A DNA stretch of 64,000 bases from Rhynchopus sp. YZ270_cl-10. Its lineage: Eukaryota; Euglenozoa; Diplonemea; Diplonemida; Diplonemidae. The notes under the pieces were generated by a model. The model had not been told where the DNA came from. It saw only the letters and a list, made by a program, of their open reading frames with translations, and did not search any database. A program made the translations under genes and the position numbers. Location of the stretch: assembly GCA_964035575.1 (NCBI GenBank), contig OZ037920.1:992001-1056000 (forward strand), written 5' to 3'. Positions 63,592 through 64,000 of this stretch are shown here, in pieces (position 1 is the stretch's first letter; every line of letters begins with the position of its first letter).

Positions 63592-63594
63592 TTA

Positions 63595-63907
63595 GGGCTT
63601 AGTTATTTTTTTTTTTGGTACGCGTCCGGGACCCCCCTCAAATTTTGAGCGCGCGCGCGCAAAAAAAAATAAAATACCAAAAAAAAATAACTTGTTTTGG
63701 CTGCAAAATCAATGTTGTGCCCAAAAAAAAAAATTTCGAAAAAAAAATATTCGGAAAAAAAATTGTTGAAATTTTCCAACTTTTTTTTTTATACTTTTCT
63801 ATGCACACCACACGGCATATTTTTTTTTATTTTTTATTTTTTATTTTTGGATTTCCAAAAATTTGAGCGCGCGCGGACGCGTACCAAAAAAAAAAATAAC
63901 TAAGCCC
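63595..63907. mobile_element. Tourist-type (PIF/Harbinger) miniature inverted-repeat element
   Basis: The left end GGGCTTAGTTATTTTT and the right end AATAACTAAGCCC form an inverted repeat of about 34 bp that includes TTGGTACGCGTCC. TTA is present on both sides (63592-63594 and 63908-63910). A TTA duplication with GGG-starting ends is the usual signature of PIF/Harbinger MITEs. A second inverted motif, TTTGAGCGCGCGC, lies in both halves. No coding capacity. Confidence 0.75.
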
Positions 63908-63910
63908 TTA

Positions 63911-64000
63911 TTACTTTACAATAAATACCGTGACCGTAACAATAGTGAATCGTAAGTAATGTGGACCGTAAAAAAAAGAAATGCGCGGAACATTATTACG
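63911..64000. other. Window end, AT-rich, no feature recognised
   Basis: The phrase ACCGTGACCGTAA / GGACCGTAAAA hints at a repeat continuing past the window edge, but its limits cannot be seen. Confidence 0.3.

Noticed and set aside
1-64000. tRNA genes and spliced-leader RNA genes
   Set aside because: None recognised by eye on either strand; a covariance-model scan would be decisive.

Overview
This is nuclear DNA from a eukaryotic protist. The coding regions are GC-rich, genes carry short GT-AG introns (46, 47, 82, 149 and 225 nt), the products are eukaryotic (ribosomal protein eL36, spliceosomal RED, an AAAP amino-acid transporter), and the AT-rich spacers are full of foldback and inverted-repeat transposons. 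Three signs point weakly to a euglenozoan-like host: every recognised gene is on the + strand across about 58 kb; several genes have a pyrimidine tract and CAG a short way upstream of the ATG, as a spliced-leader acceptor would look; and two rDNA scraps carry an 18S 5' end reading TTGTTTCAAGGATTAAGCC, which I recall as closer to euglenozoan than to most other 18S genes. No spliced-leader gene was seen, so this placement is an inference.

Layout. 1-3693: a foldback repeat, then a 3.1-kb inverted-repeat element (element A) that itself carries a nested foldback element. 4128-6313: two copies of a three-exon eL36 gene, with a pair of 18S rDNA fragments just upstream of the second. 6980-55125: eleven tandem, nearly identical 4,103-bp units. 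Each has one gene for a secreted protein made of a signal peptide, a Cys-rich region with sushi-like modules, a Pro/Thr/Ser stalk and a WD40-type beta-propeller. The spacer of unit 7 is interrupted by a 2,988-bp element (element B) that shares its core with element A but has different ends. 55376-55936: a small PB1-UBA protein. 56600-57093: a third eL36 gene. 57615-59761: RED/IK. 60127-62298: a vacuolar/SLC38-type amino-acid transporter. 62769-63907: a hAT-type and a Tourist-type miniature element.

The most unusual system is the pair A/B. Two elements share one core of about 2.6 kb and the first bases CACGG, and both appear to make 6-bp target duplications. Their terminal arrays are unrelated in sequence, yet both are built of GATC-centred palindromes (ACGATCGT in A, CCAGATCTGG in B). 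The core also holds a small intron-containing reading frame kept open in both copies. The second point of interest is the array: eleven copies of a gene for an apparently extracellular WD40 propeller, so alike that amplification or homogenisation must be recent. Element B landed after the amplification, because the other ten units preserve the empty site.
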